A stretch of DNA of 45,620 nt from an uncultured Pseudomonadales bacterium (GTDB lineage: Bacteria; Pseudomonadota; Gammaproteobacteria; Pseudomonadales; Porticoccaceae): NCBI GenBank assembly GCA_943787675.1, contig CALSNK010000027.1, positions 1-45,620 of the forward strand, read 5' to 3'. The position numbers and the translations under genes are program-made. Under the pieces are notes generated by a model. The model worked only from the letters and a program-made list of their open reading frames with translations. It had not been told where the DNA came from and did no database searches. This document shows, in pieces, positions 26,396 through 34,105 of the stretch. Position 1 is the stretch's first letter, and every line of letters begins with the position of its first letter.

Positions 26396-26757
26396 TTTCT
26401 ATGGCTAGCCACGGCAGAAAACGAGTACCTGCTATTTTTTATTGCTCTAGTCATGGCAATGAGCCCGTGCGTGAATGGTTATTGGCTTTGCCAAAGGAAG
26501 ACCGCAAGGCCATAGGAGTCGATATTAAAACTGTCGAATTTGGTTGGCCCATTGGGATGCCCGTTTGCAGACCCATGGGAGATGGCTTATATGAAGTCAG
26601 AACTAATCTTCAAGACAGGCGCATCGGCCGAGTTTTATTTTGTATCCATAGCGGGTGCATGGTGTTGCTGCATGGCATTGTTAAGAAGTCTCAGAAAACG
26701 CCCAAATCAGACTTGGATCTTGCAAAGAAACGTAAAAGAGAGGTAGTACATGTCTAA
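26386..26757 (+). CDS. HigB/RelE-like type II toxin (phage Gp49-like)
   Basis: 123 aa, or 118 aa if the ATG at 26401 is used. The pattern FYCSSHGNEPVREWLLALPKEDRKAIGVDIKTVE, CRPMGDGLYEVRT, then RIGRVLFCIHSGCMVLLHGIVKKSQKTPKSDLDLAKKR fits the RelE-superfamily HigB/Gp49-type mRNA interferases. The beta-sheet core GLYEVR and the basic KKSQKTPKSDL segment are typical. The last eight bases overlap the antitoxin gene. The order toxin-then-antitoxin is that of higBA. The start is uncertain: the ATG at 26386 lies inside the operator and upstream of the predicted transcription start, while 26401 would be almost leaderless. Confidence 0.82.
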   Translation: MVLFSMASHGRKRVPAIFYCSSHGNEPVREWLLALPKEDRKAIGVDIKTVEFGWPIGMPVCRPMGDGLYEVRTNLQDRRIGRVLFCIHSGCMVLLHGIVKKSQKTPKSDLDLAKKRKREVVHV

Positions 26758-27037
26758 GCCAAATCAACATATGGGTTCGTCGCTAAATAATTTACTTGAG
26801 GAAACCGGTGAACTAGCGGAAGTTAATGCCGCTGCCATCAAACGTGTTATCGCATGGGAAATTCAACAGAAAATGGAAGCTGAACATATCTCTAAAACCA
26901 AGATGGCTGAACTGATGGGCACCAGCCGTTCGGCTTTAGATCGCGTGCTTGATCCAGCTAACACCTCGGTGACATTGCACACCTTAGATAATGCTGCCCG
27001 TGCCGTGGGTAAAACACTGCGTATTGATTTATGTTAA
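26750..27037 (+). CDS. HigA/XRE-like antitoxin
   Basis: 95 aa. A helix-turn-helix of the XRE type lies near residues 50-85: HISKTKMAELMGTSRSALDRVLDPANTSVTLHTLDNAARAVGK. The N-terminal region (LNNLLEETGELAEVNAAAIKRVIAWEIQQKMEAE) should form the toxin-binding or dimer helix. It overlaps the toxin gene by eight bases, giving coupled translation. It probably neutralises the toxin and represses the shared promoter through the palindrome at 26377-26392. Confidence 0.85.
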   Translation: MSKPNQHMGSSLNNLLEETGELAEVNAAAIKRVIAWEIQQKMEAEHISKTKMAELMGTSRSALDRVLDPANTSVTLHTLDNAARAVGKTLRIDLC

Positions 27038-27049
27038 TGGTTAAGGCAA

Positions 27050-27742
27050 TTAGCCATAAGTAATATGCTGCTTCATCTCATTCGTATCCAGATGCGGAAT
27101 ACTATTAAACCCCGTCAGGTTCATCTTCTTCTCATTAAAAAAGAAATGACTAAACGCGGTGTTTTTATATTGCAGGTTTAAATCAAAAATATTCTCATCG
27201 GGAATACCCAGCACCGCCCCAACAAAAGCACTAATAGAACCACCAGACCCAATCGCTAGGATACGATTGCCACTGTCTGCCATTGCCTTAATCTGCTGTT
27301 GAGCATCTAAAACTCTCGCTTTAAATTCGCCCCAGCTCTCTGGTAGGTCCTCAATTTTGTCCTGTGTCCATAAGCTCAACACCTTTCGCAACAACCGAAA
27401 ATGGTGTCGGTTGTCTTTGGGATTATCGGCAATCGCTTGGAACATTGGGTCATCACCATTGGTGACCTTGTAGGAATCAATCATGGCGATAAAGTTATAT
27501 TCATTGAGCCCCGGTAATACTAGGCGGCTACTGCCATCGATATCCATACCCGCGCAGATACCGTTCATGGTCTCGTGATGGCGAACCATATCGCCCACTA
27601 CCAAGGTATCGAACTTGAGGCCGCGCATGCCCATATAGTCACCTAGCCAGCGAGATTGCTGGTGGCCAAGGTCGGAGAGTTGGTCGTAATTGGCAGTGCC
27701 AAAGGAGGCTTGGGCGTGGCGGACGAGGTAGAGCTCACTCAT
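27050..27742 (-). CDS. Histidine phosphatase family protein
   Basis: 230 aa. The N-terminal LYLVRHAQASFG is the RHG-type phosphohistidine motif (RHA) of the phosphoglycerate-mutase-like superfamily. DQLSDLGHQQSRWLGDYM follows, and AIGSGGSISAFVGAVLG near residue 177 takes the place of the second-histidine region: here GSGGSIS replaces the usual SHG. Substrate is unknown; the second catalytic histidine is not obvious, so it could be catalytically weak. It is convergent with the antitoxin, with a gap of only 12 nt. Confidence 0.82.
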   Translation of the reverse strand: MSELYLVRHAQASFGTANYDQLSDLGHQQSRWLGDYMGMRGLKFDTLVVGDMVRHHETMNGICAGMDIDGSSRLVLPGLNEYNFIAMIDSYKVTNGDDPMFQAIADNPKDNRHHFRLLRKVLSLWTQDKIEDLPESWGEFKARVLDAQQQIKAMADSGNRILAIGSGGSISAFVGAVLGIPDENIFDLNLQYKNTAFSHFFFNEKKMNLTGFNSIPHLDTNEMKQHITYG

Positions 27743-28046
27743 GGGGTATTCCTGTTTGATTTATGAGTATCTTGATGACATTTGTATTTTGGTCATTTAA
27801 GCGCAATTTATGGGTGATGGATAGTCGCTAGGAACATAGAGAGCATTTATAAAAACAATGACGTTGGTGGTGCTGTAGCTCAAACAGATAATTCACCTAT
27901 AATTCTTTATTGGTAGCGCCCCGCTCTAGATATAAGTAAAACTTCGTAAAAAAACTCTCCTTTTTGATGCAAACCACTGTAAAGCTGCTATTTTTAAAGA
28001 ATATTTTCAGACTTTACACAAGTTTCTTAACACGGAGATGTAAATC
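27743..28046. other. Intergenic region, divergent between phosphatase and nuclease genes
   Basis: 304 bp, AT-rich, between divergently read genes, so it should hold both promoters, but no convincing -35/-10 pair could be picked. The nuclease gene has GGAG nine bases before its ATG. A short stretch at about 27878-27895 resembles a tRNA D-arm but the rest of a tRNA is absent. Confidence 0.5.
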
Positions 28047-28820
28047 ATGGCTAATATCCCTGCAGCCGTTACAAAGCGGCTCACCACCTCAGTGCCAAAA
28101 TTCAAGAAGGTACTTGAGCGCGCAAAAGAACGTGATGTTAACGAGTCCGATACTGTCACGATCATTACCGACATTCTCGAAGAAGTATTTGGTTTCGACA
28201 AATACGATGAAATAACCCGTGAATATGCCATACAGGGTACTTACTGCGATTTGGCTATCAAAACCCAAAAGAGAGTCGAGTATCTTATTGAGGTAAAAGC
28301 TATTGGGATTGATTTAAAAGAAATTCACCTCAGACAAGCAGTCAACTATGCAGCTCAAGAAGGTATTAAATGGGTCGTTTTGACCAACGGACTTCAATGG
28401 CAGGTGCACAGGGTGACTCTAGAAGATCGCGTTAAGAACTCGAAATTACTCGACTTTGATTTCAGTGAGATAAATCAGCGTAAAAAGGAGGATCAGGAGA
28501 TTCTCTTTCTTCTCTGCAAGCGCGGCGTTAGCAATGACTTAATTGATGAATTCTATGAATACCGCCAATCTGTCAATCGCTATGTTGTCGGCGCACTAAT
28601 CCAAACAGATTCAGTAGCTAGCGCAATTCGTCGTGAGCTGAGGAAAATCAAAGACGGGATAAAAGTTACGACAGAAGAAATACAAAACTTAGTAGCCCAC
28701 GAGGTACTTAAACGCGACCTAATAGAAAGTGATGCAGCTAGGGAAACTAAAAAGCATATTTTTAAATTGTTAAAGAAAAAGGCTAAACCCAAATCCAGCA
28801 AAACCAAGGCAACTATATAA
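28047..28820 (+). CDS. Orphan HsdR N-terminal-type nuclease (PD-(D/E)XK fold)
   Basis: 257 aa. The core GTYCDLAIKTQKRVEYLIEVKAIGIDL gives Asp68 and Glu82-x-Lys84, the D...ExK catalytic pattern of restriction-type nucleases. LRQAVNYA follows with Gln97 and Tyr101 (QxxxY, as in RecB-like and HsdR N-terminal domains). KWVVLTNGLQWQVHRV is a hallmark of the HsdR_N domain. A helical part and a lysine-rich tail (FKLLKKKAKPKSSKTK) follow. There is no helicase domain and no hsdM or hsdS nearby, so it is not a type I restriction subunit. It may be a nuclease-like regulator or a defence protein. The next gene starts 44 nt downstream on the same strand. Confidence 0.8.
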   Translation: MANIPAAVTKRLTTSVPKFKKVLERAKERDVNESDTVTIITDILEEVFGFDKYDEITREYAIQGTYCDLAIKTQKRVEYLIEVKAIGIDLKEIHLRQAVNYAAQEGIKWVVLTNGLQWQVHRVTLEDRVKNSKLLDFDFSEINQRKKEDQEILFLLCKRGVSNDLIDEFYEYRQSVNRYVVGALIQTDSVASAIRRELRKIKDGIKVTTEEIQNLVAHEVLKRDLIESDAARETKKHIFKLLKKKAKPKSSKTKATI

Positions 28821-28864
28821 AATAAGCTAACGAAAACCATGTGATTTCGGACAGAGAGGCAATA

Positions 28865-29206
28865 ATGCAGTTACTAGCAGGTATATCTATATTGTTATTT
28901 GGAATAATTATTGGTGGCGTAGGCTTAGCTACTGCAGGCGTAGGGATCGGTATACCCATGATCCCAATTGGGATTTATCTTACTTACCGTGGCTGGAGAA
29001 TATTCAGGCACGAGGCAGATGCCAAGAAATCTGAACCAGACGATGAGAAAGAACTAGTCTCATTTGAGAAAACCAAACTGGGTAAGTTTGGTCTGGGGTT
29101 CATACTAATCCTTATTGGCATAGGAACATCTTCAATTGGCATTGGCATGCTAATATTCTTTGTAGGTGTTTGGTTAGTTTACCGTGCTTATCGGACTCCT
29201 CACTAG
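28865..29206 (+). CDS. Small glycine-rich membrane protein, internally duplicated
   Basis: 113 aa from the ATG at 28865, which has GAGG five bases upstream; a GTG at 28841 is the longer alternative. Two hydrophobic glycine-rich halves (residues about 1-38 and 66-106) each contain a hairpin of membrane segments. Each ends with a similar basic-aromatic motif, YLTYRGWRIFR and WLVYRAYRTPH. They are joined by an acidic, charged linker (EADAKKSEPDDEKELVSFEK). I recognise no family. The same strand and short gap suggest co-transcription with the orphan nuclease. Confidence 0.65.
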   Translation: MQLLAGISILLFGIIIGGVGLATAGVGIGIPMIPIGIYLTYRGWRIFRHEADAKKSEPDDEKELVSFEKTKLGKFGLGFILILIGIGTSSIGIGMLIFFVGVWLVYRAYRTPH

Positions 29207-29527
29207 ATTGATCCATTTCGGTAATCAAGATCTCGTGACTACATTCAGCAGGCCTACTCTCTTCGCCCTCAAGTATCATTTTCTTAATACCTCTAACTTG
29301 GCTTGCTCCTTATCCATAACCCTCTCCAATCGGCTTGATATCACTCTAAGTTTGGTCGGTAAAGTCAGTAAGTCAATTTTGAAGTTAGATACCCTTACAA
29401 ATAAGCTAGATAGGCCTTTTTACTGTACAAAAATAGCCCAAAAACCCCTATAAAAATTAATGACTTAGGAGTATACTCCGCGCCTTTCCAATCCGGGGTC
29501 TAATCGCCCCAAGCCACAGGTAAATTA
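29207..29527. other. Leader and promoter region of deaD
   Basis: 321 bp without a credible gene. Near its end lies the perfect 12-bp palindrome GGAGTATACTCC (29468-29479), whose centre TATACT is a plausible -10 hexamer (29472-29477); no good -35 stands 16-18 bp upstream. deaD genes often have long regulated leaders, so part of this stretch may be transcribed. Confidence 0.45.
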
Positions 29528-31534
29528 ATGTCATCCGTTGACTTCGAATCACTGGGTATTTCTGCCCCCGTTCTTAAAGCCGTGCAGCAACTCGGCTATG
29601 AGCAACCCTCCCCTGTTCAGGCGCAGAGTATTCCTATTCTGTTGGCGGGTAAAAACCTGCTAGGTACCGCCCAGACTGGTACTGGCAAGACTGCAGCTTT
29701 TGCGCTGCCGTTTTTGAGTATGTTGGACGAGAAACAAAAAACACCTCAGGTTCTGGTGCTTACGCCGACTCGCGAGCTTGCGATTCAAGTTGCTGAGGCA
29801 TTCCAGAGCTATGCAAAACACATCAAAGGTTTTCACGTTCTGCCCATTTATGGTGGCGCAGATATCCAGGGTCAGTTGCGTGGTTTAAAGCGCGGAGCTC
29901 AGGTTGTTGTGGGTACGCCTGGCCGTATGCTTGACCATTTGCGTCGTCGCAGCTTGGATTTGAGTCAGGTTCGTGGCCTGGTTCTGGATGAAGCTGACGA
30001 AATGCTGCGTATGGGCTTTATCGATGATGTTGAAACTATTCTGGCGCAAACGCCGAGTAACTGTCAGCGCGCATTGTTCTCTGCAACTATGCCCCCTGCC
30101 ATTCGCCGTGTCACAACCAAGTATCTGGGCGATGCTGAGACGGTTAGCATTGAAGCTAAAACAAAGACTGTTGAGCGTATTGAACAGCAGTATGTCACGG
30201 TTAAGAGCCACCAGAAGATGGATGCTCTTACTCGCTTCCTTGAAGTTGAAACCTTTGATGGCATGATCATTTTTGTGCGTACCAAGTCTTCGACCGTCGA
30301 TATTGCTGAGCGCTTAGAAGCTCGCGGATTCTCCTCTTCTCCGCTAAATGGCGATTTGAGTCAGGCTATTCGTGAGCGCACGATTAACCGCCTGAAGAAA
30401 GGCCAGATTGATATTGTTGTGGCGACTGATGTTGCTGCCCGTGGTCTGGATGTTGAACGCATCAGCCATGTTATTAACTTTGATATTCCTTACGACAATG
30501 AGTCCTATGTTCACCGTATTGGTCGAACGGGCCGTGCAGGTCGTGAAGGTAAGGCTGTGTTGTTTATCACGCCTAAAGAAAACCGTCTGTTGCGTTCGAT
30601 TGAGAAGTCGACGCGCCAGACTATCAAGCCAATGACCATGCCAAGCAACGAAGAAGTTAGCGGCTTGCGCATTCAGCAGTTTACCGATCAGTTAATTAAG
30701 AACATGGAAAATCCTAAGCTGGATAAATTCCGTTCGTTGATTGAGAAGCTGGTAACTGAGAACGAGCTAGACATTACTGATGTTGCTACTGCTCTGGCGT
30801 TTGAAAACCAAAAAGATCGTCCGCTGTTTCCTCGTTTGGACGCTATAGCGACACCTTCACTGTCACGCAGTGATAGAGCACCAGCACCGCGAGACAATAA
30901 CCGCGACAGGGGCCGTAACGATCGTAATGATCGTGGCGGTGATCGCAAAGAACGTAGCGAACGTCCGAGACGCGAATCTGTTGATAAGTCAGGTCGCGAT
31001 CCTAATGTTGCTATGGTCACTTACCGTTTGGAAGTGGGCCATAACGACGGCATTTCTCCCAGCAATATTGTTGGCGCCATTGCCAATGAAGCGGATATCA
31101 GCAGCCAGTACATTGGTGAGATTAAGCTCCATGACGAATACAGCACCGTAGACTTACCTGAGGGCATGCCTTCGGAGATGATGAATCATCTGCAAAAGGT
31201 TCGTATCTGTGCCAAGCCTATGCGCATTAGTGTTCATAACGCCGGTGCCGCACCTTCTGGTGGCGACAGTGCTAAGAAGAAAGATTTTTCTGGCGACAAG
31301 CGAATCATCAGCCGCGATGTGACTAATAAGCGTACTGCAGATACTCAGCAGCCACCTAAGAAGTCGTATAAGAAGAAAGCCGGTGGCAGCTATGCTAAAG
31401 ATTCTGGTGACAGATCTGATCGAAAGCCTGCTGGAGATAAGCCTGCTTATTCTGGCAAGCCAGCGGGTGACGGTTCGAGTCCGATCACTAAGAAAAAAAC
31501 CTATACCAAAAAGCCTAAGAAATCTAAAAGCTAG
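29528..31534 (+). CDS. deaD: DEAD-box ATP-dependent RNA helicase DeaD/CsdA
   Basis: 668 aa. The Q-motif FESLGISAPVLKAVQQLGYEQPSPVQ is followed by Walker A AQTGTGKT near residue 47, PTRELA, the DEAD box (LDEADEML) near 153, SAT, ARGLDVERI and HRIGRTGRAG near 330. An arginine/aspartate-rich linker (NRDRGRNDRNDRGGDRK) leads to a DbpA-type RNA-binding domain at about 495-575 and a lysine-rich tail. Full length and the DbpA domain point to DeaD, a cold-induced factor in ribosome assembly and mRNA decay. The tail has repeated KPAGDKPAYSGKPAGD units. Immediately after the stop codon a 15-bp tandem repeat begins. Confidence 0.95.
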   Translation: MSSVDFESLGISAPVLKAVQQLGYEQPSPVQAQSIPILLAGKNLLGTAQTGTGKTAAFALPFLSMLDEKQKTPQVLVLTPTRELAIQVAEAFQSYAKHIKGFHVLPIYGGADIQGQLRGLKRGAQVVVGTPGRMLDHLRRRSLDLSQVRGLVLDEADEMLRMGFIDDVETILAQTPSNCQRALFSATMPPAIRRVTTKYLGDAETVSIEAKTKTVERIEQQYVTVKSHQKMDALTRFLEVETFDGMIIFVRTKSSTVDIAERLEARGFSSSPLNGDLSQAIRERTINRLKKGQIDIVVATDVAARGLDVERISHVINFDIPYDNESYVHRIGRTGRAGREGKAVLFITPKENRLLRSIEKSTRQTIKPMTMPSNEEVSGLRIQQFTDQLIKNMENPKLDKFRSLIEKLVTENELDITDVATALAFENQKDRPLFPRLDAIATPSLSRSDRAPAPRDNNRDRGRNDRNDRGGDRKERSERPRRESVDKSGRDPNVAMVTYRLEVGHNDGISPSNIVGAIANEADISSQYIGEIKLHDEYSTVDLPEGMPSEMMNHLQKVRICAKPMRISVHNAGAAPSGGDSAKKKDFSGDKRIISRDVTNKRTADTQQPPKKSYKKKAGGSYAKDSGDRSDRKPAGDKPAYSGKPAGDGSSPITKKKTYTKKPKKSKS

Positions 31535-31599
31535 TAGCGCGCTTTTTAGTACTGTGCTTTCTAGTAGTGTGCTTTGTAATAATGTGGTTTCTAGCAGAG
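31532..31599. repeat. 15-bp tandem repeat, 4.5 copies, starting at the deaD stop codon
   Basis: Units are TAGTAGCGCGCTTTT, TAGTACTGTGCTTTC, TAGTAGTGTGCTTTG and TAATAATGTGGTTTC, then the partial TAGCAGAG. The first TAG is the deaD stop codon, and because the unit is five codons long each copy brings another in-frame stop. It fills the convergent gap between deaD and yqcC and has no obvious terminator. Confidence 0.85.
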
Positions 31600-31606
31600 C
31601 CTACTA

Positions 31607-31933
31607 TTAGAGGTTGGTAATCAAACGATCTATCGCGGCCAGTCGAGAAATGATGGCCGCAGCTTCAACTATCTGCCCTTTAAAAAACTCCTCTGCCATG
31701 GGTGCAATACTGCAGTTATCTGGCAGGGGTGCTTCGCTTTCAACAAGCTCGTACATTCGCGGTAAAAACACAAACTGTAACCACTGGTTAAATAAAAGCT
31801 GATCTACAGCAAAGGGTTCGACGCTAGATAGCGCCTCTGGTGAGGGATTTTGCATTTCCCAAAGCTGCATCAGCCGCAGCTCTTTCTCTACTTCGACCAG
31901 CAAGTCTGCCAATGTTCTGTAATGCTCAAGCAT
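31607..31933 (-). CDS. yqcC: YqcC family protein (DUF446)
   Basis: 108 aa all-helical protein matching the YqcC family, function unknown. Typical segments are LLVEVEKELRLMQLWEMQNPSPEALSSVEPFAVDQLLFNQWLQFVFLPRM and the C-terminal AAAIISRLAAIDRLITN. It lies 60 nt downstream of dinG on the same strand. Confidence 0.88.
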   Translation of the reverse strand: MLEHYRTLADLLVEVEKELRLMQLWEMQNPSPEALSSVEPFAVDQLLFNQWLQFVFLPRMYELVESEAPLPDNCSIAPMAEEFFKGQIVEAAAIISRLAAIDRLITNL

Positions 31934-31993
31934 ACGTTTTTACCTTCTTAGCTCTTACCTTCTCTGCTACTTTAACTAGCACTCAAAAATGTA

Positions 31994-34093
31994 CTATCCA
32001 AGCTCTCGCCTAAAGGGCGGCAATGCATCGAGTAGCTGAGTGCCATAACGCTTAGTGATAAGGCGCTTATCCAGAATAGACACAGTACCGGTGTCTGACT
32101 CTGTGCGCAGCAGTCGTCCGCAGGCCTGAATAAGACGCAGAGAGGCGATGGGCAGGGAAATATCAAAAAACGAATTACCGCCCTTGCCTTCAATCCATTC
32201 CGATAATGCTTCATGTAACGGATCATCAGGCACCGCAAAGGGCAGCTTGGCAATCACCACATGTTTGCAGTAGTCACCGGGTAAATCCACACCTTCGGCA
32301 AAGCTAGCCAAGCCGAGCAGTACACTGGTTTTACCCTGATCGATACGCTCCTTATGGAGGCGTACCATTTCCCGGTTGGAGTACTGGCCCTGAATGAGAA
32401 TAATTTTCGCCAGATGATTCGGCAGCTCATCGAAAACCTGTTCCATTTGGCGCTTGGATGAAAACAGCACCAATGTACCGGCTTTGTCTTCAACCATAGA
32501 CTCTAGGTTATCAACAATATACTTGCTGTGCTCTTCAATGCTATTACCTTCTACCGCACCGGGTGGCACGCGCACTGTTGCGGCTTCGGCATAGTTAAAG
32601 GCACCAGCCACTGATAGAAAATGCGCTGAACTGGGCACACCGGTTTCACGCTGTAAGGTATTAAAGTTACCCAGAGATTTTAGGGTTGCTGAGGTTAATA
32701 CGGCCGCATAGCAGCTGCCCCAGAGTCGCTCTTGAAGAATTTCTGCCGCCTGGATGGGGCTGGCATTAATGGAAATATCAATATTGCCACCGGCGTTTTC
32801 ATCCAATTTTAACCAGCAGGCCATGGGCATATCGCCCTTTTTTAATTCTTTATGCAGCCTATCCCACAGGGCTAGTAGGCGTTCGGCGCCAGACAGCCAG
32901 TTGCCTGCCTGCTGATAAAATAACTCGATATCGGCCATAGGCACGGGATATTCTTTATCGCTTAAGGCTTCGCTGAGAGTGTCTTCCAGTACCTCTAAGC
33001 GCCCTAACCAACCGCTGGTCTGCAGGGTGATCTGTTTGGCCAGATCACGAATGGTGGCCCCTACATCGCCATGGGCAAATCGGTAACGCCCTTCCGCATG
33101 ATCCGATAGATCCAGCTGTTCTTTTAACAGTGGATAAGCCATTGAGAGTAGCTCGGAGATCTTATTGGCTTCGCGCTCGATGCGTGGCAGCTGATCTGCC
33201 AATGAGGTATCTTTTTCAAAAATCGGCGTCTGGCCTTTGATCTGTTTAGGTAATCGCTCTAACCAGGTTAATGTGCTGTTGATTTTACACTCGGCACCAA
33301 AGTGACGAATCGCCGTATCACCCAGTCGATGACCTTCGTCGAAGATATAAATACAGTCTTCTGGCGGGGGCAAAATAACGCCACCACCCAGTGCCAGGTC
33401 GGCCATAACTAGGTCGTGGTTGGCGACAATGCATTCGCTCTCTTCAAGATCATTGCGCGCTTTAAAGAACGGACATTGATTCACAAAACGGCAGCGTCTG
33501 CCGGTGCACTGGCGACGATCGACGGTAAGGGCGCGCCATTCCATATCTTGAATGCGGGTTGGCCAAGAATCTCTATCACCATCCCAGACGCCGTCGTCCA
33601 ATGACGCAGACATCTCTTTAAACAGGTTTTCGGTGGCGGCATTGGGATTAAACTGCTGCTCGTCTTCAAACAAAAATAGACCGGCGTCTTTCGACTTTAC
33701 GGCATCTAGGCACTGTTCCATACGCAGGTTACAGGCGTAACGACCACGGCCTTTTACTAGGGCGCAGCTGTAATCCCAGCCACAGGACTCTAATAATTCG
33801 GGCAGGTCTTTGTGGATGAGCTGTTCTTGCAGGGCTATGGTGCCGGTAGCAACCACCACGGTTTTCTTTAAGGCGCGAGCAATGGGCAGTGCAGCAATGA
33901 GATAGCCAACGGTTTTACCAGTACCTGTGCCCGCTTCGATAACCGCGAGACGTTTATCGGGATCCTCATTGCTAAGGGTGTTGGCAATGGCCGCAACCAT
34001 TTGTTTTTGACCCAGTCGTGGACTGAGTTCGCGGGACTTTAAAAATTCGCGATAGCCTTGCTGAATAGTTTCTCGTACGTCTGCATCTAACAA
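31994..34093 (-). CDS. dinG: ATP-dependent DNA helicase DinG family
   Basis: 699 aa, close to E. coli DinG (716 aa). It is an XPD-like superfamily 2 5'-to-3' helicase with an iron-sulfur cluster. Walker A EAGTGTGKT lies at residues 53-61. Cys121 (GRYACNLRMEQC), Cys196, Cys201 and Cys207 (QCTGRRCRFVNQC) are the probable cluster ligands. The DEGH box (IYIFDEGHRLGD) and C-terminal GLASFAEGVDLPG and QACGRLLRTESDTG motifs follow. No N-terminal exonuclease domain is present. The start at 34093 is TTG with AAGGA nine bases upstream. The related YoaA helicase is the main alternative name. Confidence 0.9.
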   Translation of the reverse strand: MLDADVRETIQQGYREFLKSRELSPRLGQKQMVAAIANTLSNEDPDKRLAVIEAGTGTGKTVGYLIAALPIARALKKTVVVATGTIALQEQLIHKDLPELLESCGWDYSCALVKGRGRYACNLRMEQCLDAVKSKDAGLFLFEDEQQFNPNAATENLFKEMSASLDDGVWDGDRDSWPTRIQDMEWRALTVDRRQCTGRRCRFVNQCPFFKARNDLEESECIVANHDLVMADLALGGGVILPPPEDCIYIFDEGHRLGDTAIRHFGAECKINSTLTWLERLPKQIKGQTPIFEKDTSLADQLPRIEREANKISELLSMAYPLLKEQLDLSDHAEGRYRFAHGDVGATIRDLAKQITLQTSGWLGRLEVLEDTLSEALSDKEYPVPMADIELFYQQAGNWLSGAERLLALWDRLHKELKKGDMPMACWLKLDENAGGNIDISINASPIQAAEILQERLWGSCYAAVLTSATLKSLGNFNTLQRETGVPSSAHFLSVAGAFNYAEAATVRVPPGAVEGNSIEEHSKYIVDNLESMVEDKAGTLVLFSSKRQMEQVFDELPNHLAKIILIQGQYSNREMVRLHKERIDQGKTSVLLGLASFAEGVDLPGDYCKHVVIAKLPFAVPDDPLHEALSEWIEGKGGNSFFDISLPIASLRLIQACGRLLRTESDTGTVSILDKRLITKRYGTQLLDALPPFRRELG

Positions 34094-34105
34094 AAATAAA
34101 CGTCC

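Noticed and set aside
27870..27910. tRNA-like stretch (TAGCTCA followed by an A-rich loop)
   Set aside because: Only a D-arm-like sequence is present; no anticodon stem, T-arm (GGTTCGA) or acceptor pairing could be found.
28047..28820. Type I restriction-modification system
   Set aside because: Only the N-terminal nuclease-type domain is present; there is no helicase domain, hsdM or hsdS.
29184..29453. 89-codon open frame upstream of deaD
   Set aside because: It starts inside the membrane-protein gene in another frame, has no ribosome-binding site, and the peptide shows no family features.
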